From Akkermansiaceae bacterium (GTDB lineage: Bacteria; Verrucomicrobiota; Verrucomicrobiia; Verrucomicrobiales; Akkermansiaceae), in contig CAJJBQ010000002.1 in assembly GCA_905182405.1 (NCBI GenBank), positions 2,156,483-2,220,482 on the forward strand: a DNA stretch of 64,000 bases. Reading direction: 5' to 3'. Of this stretch, positions 44,072 through 52,563 are shown piece by piece; position 1 is the stretch's first letter; every line of letters starts with the position of its first letter. The translations under genes were made by a program, and so were the position numbers. The notes beneath the pieces are model-generated. The model saw only the letters and a list, made by a program, of their open reading frames with translations, made no database searches and was not told the DNA's origin.

Positions 44072-45505
44072 CTAACCCACCATCAACTCTGCCAGAGGTC
44101 CGGTCACATCAAGATCCTTGAGATTGGTATCCAGTTGCCCGAAGGTTTTTGCTGTTTCCATTCCGGCGGCCTGCATCATGGAAAGGTAGAGGTTGGCAAT
44201 CGTGCGATGACCTTTCTCCTGATACTTGGGATACTCGAGGTAGCGCCCCATCTTCAGTTTGTTGGCCATGCCGCCAACCAGCACAAAGGGCCAATCGGCT
44301 TGCCCGCCATGGTGGTCGCCACCATTACAGGACATGTAGACAATGAGCGTGTTGTCGAGCATCGTGCCGTTTCCTTCAGGGATGCGATCGAGTTTATCAG
44401 CCATATCCGCGATGTGTTTCAAATGCAGCTTTTCGATTTCCATTCGGCAACGCAATCCGTCCCATCCGTTCGATGAGATACCGGGATCGTTGTGCCCAAG
44501 GGCGTGGACATGCTTTTGGATGCCAAGGTCCCTGTAAGTCACGCCCAAGGTGTCCATGCGCAAGGTGAGGACGTTTGTCATACCGGCAATCAATGCCGCA
44601 CTTCCGATCTCAAAGTGCGAGGCAATCCGATCCGAAGGAAGCTCGCTATCGTAGCGCTTAGTCAAGGGAGGCGCGTGCTTTTTGATTTTGTCGGTCAGCT
44701 TTGCCTTCTCCCGCTCGATCCTTCGCAAGGAGTCAAAGGAATCCGTGTAAACCGCGAACCGTTCCTTATCTACAGCAGTCAGCTGTCGCTCGATTCTTCG
44801 GATGTCATCCTTTAAAAAATCCATCATGCTGCCATTGAGAGCCAGCTTTCGCTCCAGCTGCTTCGGCGTATCCACGGCGGCGCCAAACAACTCAAGATAA
44901 GCCTTCCGAGGCGAGGCCTGATAGGCCACGGGCATTCCACCCTTATATGCCGAAAGGTTTGGGTAGCAATAGCTGTCGTCGAGCTTTCCGCCCGCTTCCA
45001 AGAGCCCTCCCTTGAGTGCCATCCCATACATCGGGTAAGGGCCGGGGGAGAGGTGTTGGCCCAAGAGGCAATCGATCGAAGGGGCGATCGCCACCCGCTC
45101 GGAAAAGTGGCAGGAGAGGGCGCCAAAGCCCGAGGTATGATTGCCGCGAAAGGTGTCACCCGACAAACTCTGGATGATCGTCATGCGATCCTTGAACCGT
45201 TCCAGGGCGGCCAGCTTTTCCGGGAGCTTGTGATCTTTCAGGGATACGTTGATTGCTTCGCCCGGTTTGCGACCCTTGTTCCCTAGTTTTTCTCCGTCGT
45301 CTCCAAGAAAGTGGTTTTCGATCCCTTCGGGGACGAGGTTGAATTTTTCGACCCCGGACGATTTTACGACGAAAACAAAGCGCTTCGGAAGTCCCTCTTC
45401 TCTCCCTGCCGCGTGCGCTTGGAGCGACTGTATAAATGGCGCCATCGCGAGCGATGCTCCGCCCATCGATAGATTCTTAAGTGCGCTTCGTCTTGTGAAT
45501 ATCAT
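44072..45505 (-). CDS. DUF1552 protein, Tat-exported (third gene of operon)
   Basis: The 477-residue protein has a twin-arginine signal (MIFTRRSALKNLSMGGASLA). Family features are KRFVFVVKSSGVEKFNLVP, RMTIIQSLSGDTFRGNHTSG, APSIDCLLGQHLSPGP, LTLRMDTLGVTYRDLG, HALGHNDPGISSNG and TLIVYMSCNGGDHHGGQADWP. It sits between two DUF1592-type genes, 20 nt after the one at 45526 and 21 nt before the one at 44050. It is closer in layout to the DUF1552 at 30869 (both end with an ELM/EIL-type tail) than to the one at 40031. Confidence 0.9.
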   Translation of the reverse strand: MIFTRRSALKNLSMGGASLAMAPFIQSLQAHAAGREEGLPKRFVFVVKSSGVEKFNLVPEGIENHFLGDDGEKLGNKGRKPGEAINVSLKDHKLPEKLAALERFKDRMTIIQSLSGDTFRGNHTSGFGALSCHFSERVAIAPSIDCLLGQHLSPGPYPMYGMALKGGLLEAGGKLDDSYCYPNLSAYKGGMPVAYQASPRKAYLELFGAAVDTPKQLERKLALNGSMMDFLKDDIRRIERQLTAVDKERFAVYTDSFDSLRRIEREKAKLTDKIKKHAPPLTKRYDSELPSDRIASHFEIGSAALIAGMTNVLTLRMDTLGVTYRDLGIQKHVHALGHNDPGISSNGWDGLRCRMEIEKLHLKHIADMADKLDRIPEGNGTMLDNTLIVYMSCNGGDHHGGQADWPFVLVGGMANKLKMGRYLEYPKYQEKGHRTIANLYLSMMQAAGMETAKTFGQLDTNLKDLDVTGPLAELMVG

Positions 45506-45525
45506 CGGTCTAGATTTGGGGTTCG

Positions 45526-47853
45526 TTAGCGGCGGTAGAGAAACGAGTCTGAACTCAGCAACGAGACGACGAGCGCCTTGAAGCTTCCGCCGTTATCCTG
45601 GTATGCTTTCTCTGCCTCGATTAGGGTTTTTGAATCACTGAGCATTTCGTTTCTTCCCATAAAGTATCGGAACAAATAGCGCATGAAAGATTGTCTTGCA
45701 CGGTCGGAGCGGCCCAAGCGATGCATCAGTTCGATCGCGTCCTTCACTTCACCATCGACCTTGGGATTTCCTGATCCGGTGATGGCTCCGGACGCGTTGA
45801 TCGGGTGAGCAGTCAGCGTGCCCTTTTCGAGCATTTTGTCGAAGGCTGCATCCCGGCGGGTAAGGAGTTTCTTATCTTCATCAAAATAGACATGGGTTCG
45901 ATAGCGCCCCCAGTCGTCGAAGATTTCAAAGGCCTCGCCAAGCGGGTTGATCTTGCGGTGGCAGGTCCAACAACGTTCGGCCCGTAGAATGTCGAGTCGT
46001 TCACGCAGGGTCTTGTGAGGATCCGTCGGCACATTGGCATCGACGTCCGGGGGGACGTCCTGAATCACTCCGGCGAGCAGTTTCTCACGGATCCAAATGC
46101 CCCGACGAATTGGATCGTTGCCTTCATTCAGCGAGTGGGTGGCGAGCCAGGCCGGATGTGTTAGCAAGCCGGCACGCTGGCCTCTAGGCATCTCGAAAGG
46201 TTGTTCAATCGGCCACTTCCAGCGTTGAAGAGAGCCTCCGCCACTGCTGGGCAGATTATAAGGTTCGATGTAGATCAAGTCTGCGATCCCACGAGAGCGT
46301 TTCGAAAAGGGGAAGTTCGGGTGTGGGTTGAGGCCGTTTTTCATCGCAGTCTTCACATGGGTGACTTTAAGTTCTGCGCGTTTACTCGCCTCATCGAGGC
46401 GTTTTTTTCGTTCCTCTGACGCGTAGTTCCATTCTTTCTGCTCCCTATCCAGCTGTTCTTTTTTCTTGGCGACTTGATCGCTGACATATTCCGATGCGGT
46501 GTATTCGGCGACCCTTTCCTCATAGAATTCACGCGCAAACTGATTGTTACCGGGGTGCGCAACGAAGTAGTGATCGGTCGTCAAGAGATTGGTGATGACG
46601 TCCTGATCACTTCTGAGGTGATGTTCGATGAGCATGCGCGCATCGTGGATCAGCATTTCGGTATTCCACTGGGGGATTCCTTCGCTACGGATCCGCTCGT
46701 TGTCCTTGAACACGCTGCCGGCCCGGTCGAATCCAAAAAATTCGTCGAAGAAGCGCATGATGCGGGGGAGATTACGATGAGCCCAGTGTCCCGTTGCGAG
46801 TTCCTCATCAAGCACTTCCCGGAGGACCCGGGCGACATCTTTCTTTTTCGTCAGCTTCCCTTCCGCTAAGGCCTTCCTGATCGCTGGGAGGTGCTCAGGC
46901 CCCCGGTCGGTTAAGGCGTAAGAAATGGTGTGGGCGATCTCTTGGGGCGAGAGATGACGGCGGCCATATTGGTCCGTTTCTCCAAGGCCGAATTCCATCC
47001 GGTAGATCGCCTCGGGGCTCAGGAAAATCGTCTTGATTGTCGTGTTGAGGCCATCCAGATTACCACCGATCTCGATATTTTTCAGGAGGAACCCGAGATA
47101 TTTGGAAAGTTCCTGCGGGTTCGCCTCTCGTCCGATCACTCTCCGAAATTCAGCCCGGACGGTGTCGGAGAGGACCTGATCCGAGGGCCTTGGTTGATCT
47201 TCTGCAAAACGTTTGAAGTCCCCTCTCTGCATACGACCCTCGAGATATTGACCCGCGTTAATGAGGATCATCTGCACCGTGCTTTGGTCAACCGCTGACA
47301 TCGCCGAGTAGTCGCGAATTCCCGATTCTGGAGTGACATAAGTGAAGGGGCTTCGAGCGCGACCAAATCCTTGATGCTTGAAGATTTCGGGACTCAATCG
47401 CCACAGGCGGGACGGCGAAAAAGGAGGCGTTTTAATTTCCCCCGAGAACAGTTTTTCGTGGCTCACCCAATTTCCGTATTCGGGTGCCAAGAGTTTCTTC
47501 AGATAGGCTTCCGCTTTGCCCGCCTCTTGAAGCTTCTGCTTGATCCAGCTAACGATCTGGGCTGTCGCAAGCGGATCCGGTTGTTTTTCCTCGTCCGGTG
47601 GCGGCATTTCCCCAAACGAAAGCATGTCCAGAATATCGACCCATCCCTCAACTTCCGCGTCGGTGCCAAAGTGCTCGGTGATCTGATGGAGGGTCAGCTT
47701 GCCTTTCTGCTTCTCCGGCCCGTGGCAACGAATGCAGTTCTCCTTCAGGTAAGGCTGCACAACCTCTTCGAAGCCGGAAGCTGCCGCCATAATCGGCAGA
47801 AGCACAAGCGAGATGAGCAGAGCCCATGCAGTGTTGATTTGCTTGCTGATCAT
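45526..47853 (-). CDS. DUF1592/DUF1588/DUF1585 cytochrome protein (short form)
   Basis: The 775-residue exported protein contains CIRCHGPEKQKGKLTLHQ near the N-terminus with FGEMPPPDEEKQPD, then LWRLSPEIFKHQGFGRAR. DUF1592-like helices follow (HLSPQEIAHTISYALTDRG, RIMRFFDEFFGFDRAG). A charged coiled coil of about 55 residues (QVAKKKEQLDREQKEWNYAS onward) leads to a DUF1588 part (LLTHPAWLATHSLNEG) with a second heme motif CWTCHRKINPLG, and a DUF1585 end. It lacks the DUF1587 and DUF1595 blocks of its operon mate and resembles the protein at 28293 in having the coiled-coil insertion. It starts 33 nt after the metallopeptidase gene. Confidence 0.9.
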   Translation of the reverse strand: MISKQINTAWALLISLVLLPIMAAASGFEEVVQPYLKENCIRCHGPEKQKGKLTLHQITEHFGTDAEVEGWVDILDMLSFGEMPPPDEEKQPDPLATAQIVSWIKQKLQEAGKAEAYLKKLLAPEYGNWVSHEKLFSGEIKTPPFSPSRLWRLSPEIFKHQGFGRARSPFTYVTPESGIRDYSAMSAVDQSTVQMILINAGQYLEGRMQRGDFKRFAEDQPRPSDQVLSDTVRAEFRRVIGREANPQELSKYLGFLLKNIEIGGNLDGLNTTIKTIFLSPEAIYRMEFGLGETDQYGRRHLSPQEIAHTISYALTDRGPEHLPAIRKALAEGKLTKKKDVARVLREVLDEELATGHWAHRNLPRIMRFFDEFFGFDRAGSVFKDNERIRSEGIPQWNTEMLIHDARMLIEHHLRSDQDVITNLLTTDHYFVAHPGNNQFAREFYEERVAEYTASEYVSDQVAKKKEQLDREQKEWNYASEERKKRLDEASKRAELKVTHVKTAMKNGLNPHPNFPFSKRSRGIADLIYIEPYNLPSSGGGSLQRWKWPIEQPFEMPRGQRAGLLTHPAWLATHSLNEGNDPIRRGIWIREKLLAGVIQDVPPDVDANVPTDPHKTLRERLDILRAERCWTCHRKINPLGEAFEIFDDWGRYRTHVYFDEDKKLLTRRDAAFDKMLEKGTLTAHPINASGAITGSGNPKVDGEVKDAIELMHRLGRSDRARQSFMRYLFRYFMGRNEMLSDSKTLIEAEKAYQDNGGSFKALVVSLLSSDSFLYRR

Positions 47854-47886
47854 CGTTAGATTTCCCTTACGAATGGAATCGCGGGT

Positions 47887-48645
47887 TTACTTCTTAATTC
47901 CCCAAATTTCTTCCAGCAGGTCATGCAGGAGGGGATCATGTTCCTTAAGCTCTGCCCGCACGAAAGGGTAGAAATCGTTGCGGTCAAAATAGGCCTCGGT
48001 TCCTTCGGCGAAGTATTCCATGTGAGTTGAAGCCGCATAGGCACGCACTTTCTTGCCGGTGTGCGCTAATACCTCGTCGTAAAGGCCGGCCTTCATCGCC
48101 TTTTGGTAAGCCTCGATAATGCGTGGCTCCTCATAGCCACCGAGGATTTGATCGTGATAGGCGTGGCTCAATTCGTGCAGGATGACGGACGGATGTTTTG
48201 CCAGCTGATTTCGATCTAGAAGCGACGCGGCCCGGGTCACGTGGACTTTTTTGGCCAAGCGAGGATCGTAGCCTCGCTCGATGAGCCAATCGGCACCGGG
48301 ATGGTAAGGTCCTGGTTCCACATTAATATCGGGGTGGTCATATTCGATCCAAATTTCTAGGGTCTGCAACTGCTTGAGGCGATCTCCCGGGATCATGATG
48401 GCGATACGTTGTAAGTGACTGGCGAGCATCTTGAGTGCCTTCGCACCTTCCTCCGCATGCTTGCCTTCAAGCAACTTCGGGTCGATATGGATGTTCCAGC
48501 CTTCGATCTTCTTGATGACAGGATCGAAATGGACCTTCTTGGCAACTACCCTCCCCGGCTCAGCGTTCGCGGCAAAGACCGCGACCAATACCGTCGCCAT
48601 GGTAGCAAGCAGGAGCTGGGCTGAATTTCCGTATCGTTTGATCAT
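47887..48645 (-). CDS. exported HExxH metallopeptidase-like protein
   Basis: The 252-residue protein has a signal peptide (LLLATMATVLVAVFAANA). A zinc-binding motif HELSHAYHD lies near residue 160, with a likely third ligand in STHMEYFAEGTEAYF about 50 residues later, so a gluzincin-type peptidase is plausible. Ahead of it is a domain with EGWNIHIDPKLL and LEIWIEYDHPDINVEPG. It resembles small PVC peptidases of the anthrax-lethal-factor/Mlc-titration-like shape, with no known substrate. It is the first gene of the operon that continues with two DUF1592/DUF1552 pairs, so it may process or assemble them; that is inference. Confidence 0.8.
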   Translation of the reverse strand: MIKRYGNSAQLLLATMATVLVAVFAANAEPGRVVAKKVHFDPVIKKIEGWNIHIDPKLLEGKHAEEGAKALKMLASHLQRIAIMIPGDRLKQLQTLEIWIEYDHPDINVEPGPYHPGADWLIERGYDPRLAKKVHVTRAASLLDRNQLAKHPSVILHELSHAYHDQILGGYEEPRIIEAYQKAMKAGLYDEVLAHTGKKVRAYAASTHMEYFAEGTEAYFDRNDFYPFVRAELKEHDPLLHDLLEEIWGIKK

Positions 48646-48851
48646 TCCTCTATAGATACTAGCAGCTTTCCTTCGTTCTTAAAATTAAGTGCAGCGTGAA
48701 ACGAATATCACCGAATAGACGTCTTTTTTTTAATTTAATCGAATCCCTTTTCGAGATTCAATCTCACATCAAGATCTTGTCTCTCGCACAGACCGCATAT
48801 TCGCCCCGCTTGGCTACTGCAGAAACGCCTCTCTTTAACTTAGAGGCTGGG

Positions 48852-48884
48852 AAAAAAAAACTCCCGCTTCTCAGCGGGAGTTTT
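48852..48884 (-). terminator. intrinsic terminator
   Basis: Read on the minus strand, AAAACTCCCGC pairs with GCGGGAGTTTT around a six-base loop and runs into nine T. It lies 24 nt after the stop of the PEP-CTERM gene and ends that transcript before the metallopeptidase operon. Confidence 0.9.
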
Positions 48885-48907
48885 GAAAAATCAAGGATCG
48901 ATTCAAT

Positions 48908-49717
48908 CTAGCGACGACGGCGAACGCCGAGTGCGAGGAGGGAAAGACCTGCAAGCAGCGAAGTGGCAGGCTCAGGAACGTTAACAATGAGACTCAAATT
49001 GTCGATATCGAGGTCCATTGAAGCTCCGCCCGTCCGGCCGCTGATTTGCATGCGAAACTCTTCCATCGTTACTCCAGGAATAGCATAGTCAGTAAAGACG
49101 CTTGAAGCCGTACCTGACTGACTCGTTCCAGAGTAGGTATTTGCATTTAAAAGAACATCACCATTTCCATCGCGATCAAGCGTAATTTCCACGGATCCCC
49201 ACTGGCCAGCAGTGAGGGTGTAGCCAGCATCAGCACTCTGTGCTCCGTTGTAATTCGCGGTAGCATTGGTTCCGTTAAAGGTCCGGAATCCTACACCAAT
49301 CGAATTTGAATATTGTCCACGCTCTTCTTCTCCCGCAACACCAGTCGTTCCTGCTGCGACTACCCCAGACGTTCCGTGGGTCGCGGTGTCGAGGAAGGCA
49401 ATACCGAAACCATCGGCTTGGATTCTGTCGGCCCTCATATCCATTGTGAATATTGCACTCTGCCAACCTGCCGTGCTGGCTCCAGATGCCACCGAGACGT
49501 AGTTTCCTGCGCTACCTTCAGCACCGTCAAGGAGGTGGTAGTAGTCCCCTGATGGTCCGCCTGATAAAACTTTTCCTGCGAGAATAGGTGCAGTTCTTAG
49601 GCCACCTTCAGCGTAGGGGAGACCGCCCCCGCTAAAATCAGCTAACAAAGCAGCCGAAGACGACAAACATGAGCCAACGATAAGAAGGCCGGATAAGGAT
49701 AACTTGTTGATTACCAT
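48908..49717 (-). CDS. PEP-CTERM lectin-like secreted protein
   Basis: The ATG at 49717 opens a signal peptide (MVINKLSLSGLLIVGSCLSS), giving 269 residues. The body is one beta-sandwich domain with ADFSGGGLPYAEGG, FTMDMRADRIQADGFGIAFL, GVGFRTFNGTNATANYNG, SVFTDYAIPGVTMEEFRMQ and GRTGGASMDLDIDNLSL. Nearly the same domain occurs twice in the next gene. The C-terminus is a PEP-CTERM sorting signal: VPEPATSLLAGLSLLALGVRRRR, cut by exosortase in the membrane. Function is unknown; the domain looks like a concanavalin-type lectin/glucanase fold. A strong terminator follows. PEP-CTERM proteins are usually linked to exopolysaccharide, but no such genes are nearby. Confidence 0.88.
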   Translation of the reverse strand: MVINKLSLSGLLIVGSCLSSSAALLADFSGGGLPYAEGGLRTAPILAGKVLSGGPSGDYYHLLDGAEGSAGNYVSVASGASTAGWQSAIFTMDMRADRIQADGFGIAFLDTATHGTSGVVAAGTTGVAGEEERGQYSNSIGVGFRTFNGTNATANYNGAQSADAGYTLTAGQWGSVEITLDRDGNGDVLLNANTYSGTSQSGTASSVFTDYAIPGVTMEEFRMQISGRTGGASMDLDIDNLSLIVNVPEPATSLLAGLSLLALGVRRRR

Positions 49718-50222
49718 TTGTGGATGTTGCAGTAAGCGATGCAGTTTCGTCAATAAGAATTTTAAAAAAAACTGGATTACTTTATGAGGAGGCCGATTGG
49801 TGGGCCTCGAAAGAGCGGAGCCGCAACCAAAACGAAGTGAAATCGATTCACCTTATGCCAAGTAGTAGAACAGAAGAGACACATGCCCGAGTGTTTTCAC
49901 GAGAGGCCAAGGCGTTGCGAGGGAGTGGTGCGGGTAGCGTGACCGAGCAGGAACACAGCCATCCCAAAAAAGCAGCCGGCTCTCTCCACCTTCGCGAAGC
50001 GCTAGAATTGAGAGCTTTAAAATAAGCATTTGTCTCCTCTATTTTGCGGAGCGATATTATCACATTCCCATCCCTAACAGAGGAAAATTTTACGAACCAG
50101 CTTACACAAAAAACACCGCTGAGGCGATAGCCCAACAACGGTGTGTTTCGATCAAAAGGCCCAGTCAAGAGGCCGAAGAAGTCGCTCAGAACTTCTTCAG
50201 AATCTCCTGAGTTTCCAAATTA
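49718..50222. other. intergenic region, no gene recognised
   Basis: About 500 nt between the two lectin-like genes. Short frames exist on both strands, but none has a recognisable motif, start context or codon bias. It contains the terminator of the upstream gene at 50107-50147 and presumably the promoter of the PEP-CTERM gene. Confidence 0.5.
50107..50147 (-). terminator. probable intrinsic terminator
   Basis: On the minus strand, ACACCGTTG pairs with CAGCGGTGT (one G-T pair) around a loop of about 14 nt, followed by five or six T. It lies about 75 nt after the stop of the gene at 50223. Confidence 0.65.
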
Positions 50223-52400
50223 CTAGGGAATCTGGACGATATAGAATCGATTCAGAGTATCGAGAGGAAGTCCTGTCTCAGTAAAGGAAGTCGCTTCCGC
50301 ACCAACGGCGGCAGGATAGCTGTCGTCCAATTCATCCCACAGATCAAGTTGACCCTCGGCCATATCCGGGCTCGCAAGGACGACGAAATTTTGACCTTCC
50401 CGTGAATTCCATGTGATCGTCACCGAGAGAGTTGATGGATTACCACCGCCACCAGGCACCACTACTGTATTGATCGCCGAGATCCCGAGGACTTTCTGGC
50501 TACCGCCATCCACGAGCACCCGGATGTTGTCGATACAGAGATCCATCGCAGCACCACCGGTCCGACCAGCGAGCTGAACCCTGAAATCTTCAAGTGTGAG
50601 GTTCGGAACCGAAAAATCAGTGAACACGCTTTCCTCGGTTCCTTGGCGGTTGGGCTCATCATAAACCAAGACATCGACCAAGGTATCCTTGGTCACTGGA
50701 TCGCGCTCTAGATCGATGCCCACCGAGACCCATTCGTCTGCGATCAGAAAATACGGCCCATCACCACTCAATTCTAATCCATCCCAAGACACGGTTGCAT
50801 TGGTTCCGTTAAAGGTGCGGAAGCCCACACCAAATGAGTTATTGATGATTGCCCTTTCCTCTTCGCTTTGAGTCCCAATCACTCCCGATTTTCCGTGAAC
50901 CTCTGTTGACAGGAAGTTGACCCCAAAACCGTCGGCTGCCACATTAGAAACCAAAACATCCATCTGAAACGAAAGCGTTCTCCAATCCGTATAGTCCTCA
51001 GATGATTCAAACGAAATATAGTTTCCGGCGTCGCCGACATTTTCGAGAAGCGCGTAATAACCTCCATCGGAACCTAAATCTCCCGGAATCAGTGTGCCTT
51101 TTGCGGCAGATCTTATCCCATCCTCTGCAAAGGGCTCTCCACTACCGTCAAAATCAGCAATAAGGCCTGAAGATTGCGTGACAACGTCATCGCTGGTCGG
51201 ATTCCGTCCTAAGAGGATTTCGGCACCATCCCCCACGCCGTCTCCATCACTATCCGGCTTGTTTGGATCAGTCCCCGGCTGGTTTTCATCGACAAATTCC
51301 TCATTCGGAATCTCGATTCCGTCCTTCAGTCCATCCTCATCAGAATCAGCGAGAAGAGGGTTCGTCCCAGTTTTCTCTAGACCAACATAGACCCCGCCTC
51401 CGTCTTCCACATTATCCTTAAGCCCATCATCATCAGTATCATCAGATGTGGGATTTGTCCCAAGATCAGACTCTTGAGCGTTAGTGAGGGTGTCCATATC
51501 AGGATCCCCTGCCGCACCTTGATCAGGATCTCCGGCGACACCATTGTTGTTTGGATTCAATCCATTGTCGTTTCCATCCAGACCATGGAAGCTTTCCCAA
51601 GGATCAGAAAGTCCATCACCATCAGTATCTAGAATCTCCTCTACCACGACATCCAACTCAAGGTTGTCCATTTCGAACGTCATGGCAGCTCCACCCGTCC
51701 GGCCCCCGATTTGCACTCGGAAGTCCTCAAGTGTGAAGTCCTTAATTTCAAAATCGGTGAATACGCTCTCACTGCCACCCGTTTGTCCCGTTTGATCGTA
51801 TAGGGTCACATCCACCTTTGTATCCTTGGTAACGACGTTTCTTTGCATGCTGATCTCAAGAGATCCCCAATTATCGATAGGAAGATTGTAAGCTACATCC
51901 CCGGAGATATCGACCGCTTCCCAAGTTACGGTAGCATTGGTACCATTAAAAGTTCGAAATCCCACTCCAAAGGAATCAGGAATCTTCGCCCTTTCTTCCA
52001 CGTCTTGTATACCATTTGGATTGGCGTATCCCACCCCTCCTGTGTGCCCATGCACACTCGTATCAACAAAGTTGATTCCGAATCCATCCGCCTCGATGTC
52101 AGCAGCTCGGAAGTCCATTTTAAAACTCGCCTCCGTCCAGCCGGTGTAGTCATCATCGGGATCGTTCTCATTGGAGTCAAATGCGAGGAAAGGTCGACTA
52201 CTGGGGACGTTGCTCAGGAGTTGATAAAACGAACCAGTCGGTCCACCGGCGGTGACCCCAGCGGCGGGATCTCCTTCGATGGAGCCTTCGGTGTAGGTAA
52301 CATCATTACCATCAAAATCAGCAAGAACAGCTCCTTGAGCAAAGTAAATCCCGGAAAGGGCTGTAAAAGAAAGGACTAGCGGAGTCAAACTATTGTTCAT
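50223..52400 (-). CDS. secreted protein with two lectin-like domains and calcium-loop linker
   Basis: The 725-residue protein has a signal peptide (MNNSLTPLVLSFTALSG...QGA). Residues about 25-250 and 420-640 are two copies of the domain seen in the PEP-CTERM neighbour; both contain FGVGFRTFNGTNATV, TLEDFRVQ and GRTGGAAM. Between them lies a thrombospondin type-3-like linker of Asp-rich loops (DTDGDGLSDPWESF, DTDDDGLKDNVEDGG, DSDEDGLKDGIEI, DSDGDGVGDGAEILLG) that would bind calcium and stay extended. The C-terminus (NTVVVPGGGGNPSTLSVTIT, then a VLASPDMAEG module) is a beta domain found on other verrucomicrobial exported proteins and may be a sorting signal. It lacks a PEP-CTERM tail. Function is unknown; adhesion or glycan binding is inferred. 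Confidence 0.85.
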   Translation of the reverse strand: MNNSLTPLVLSFTALSGIYFAQGAVLADFDGNDVTYTEGSIEGDPAAGVTAGGPTGSFYQLLSNVPSSRPFLAFDSNENDPDDDYTGWTEASFKMDFRAADIEADGFGINFVDTSVHGHTGGVGYANPNGIQDVEERAKIPDSFGVGFRTFNGTNATVTWEAVDISGDVAYNLPIDNWGSLEISMQRNVVTKDTKVDVTLYDQTGQTGGSESVFTDFEIKDFTLEDFRVQIGGRTGGAAMTFEMDNLELDVVVEEILDTDGDGLSDPWESFHGLDGNDNGLNPNNNGVAGDPDQGAAGDPDMDTLTNAQESDLGTNPTSDDTDDDGLKDNVEDGGGVYVGLEKTGTNPLLADSDEDGLKDGIEIPNEEFVDENQPGTDPNKPDSDGDGVGDGAEILLGRNPTSDDVVTQSSGLIADFDGSGEPFAEDGIRSAAKGTLIPGDLGSDGGYYALLENVGDAGNYISFESSEDYTDWRTLSFQMDVLVSNVAADGFGVNFLSTEVHGKSGVIGTQSEEERAIINNSFGVGFRTFNGTNATVSWDGLELSGDGPYFLIADEWVSVGIDLERDPVTKDTLVDVLVYDEPNRQGTEESVFTDFSVPNLTLEDFRVQLAGRTGGAAMDLCIDNIRVLVDGGSQKVLGISAINTVVVPGGGGNPSTLSVTITWNSREGQNFVVLASPDMAEGQLDLWDELDDSYPAAVGAEATSFTETGLPLDTLNRFYIVQIP

Positions 52401-52521
52401 TAGGTAGCTAATATATATTGATTGTTTTGGGCCCTTGCCATTTTTGGCCCTCGCACAGGGGCATCCTAATTACTCAGCCCCCCAGGAGTCAATAGAGAAA
52501 GAGCCATATTGACATTTCTTG

Positions 52522-52540
52522 TCCAGATTGGCGATCTGGA
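52522..52540 (-). other. short hairpin after the CRTAC1-type gene
   Basis: TCCAGAT-TGGCG-ATCTGGA is a perfect 7-bp stem lying 23 nt beyond the gene's stop at 52564. There is no T tract, so it is a weak terminator at best. Confidence 0.35.
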
Positions 52541-52563
52541 AATCCTCCTCCACTCAAACTCAT

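Noticed and set aside
49720..50025. 101-codon frame on the plus strand between the lectin-like genes
   Set aside because: No start context, no motif, mixed composition.
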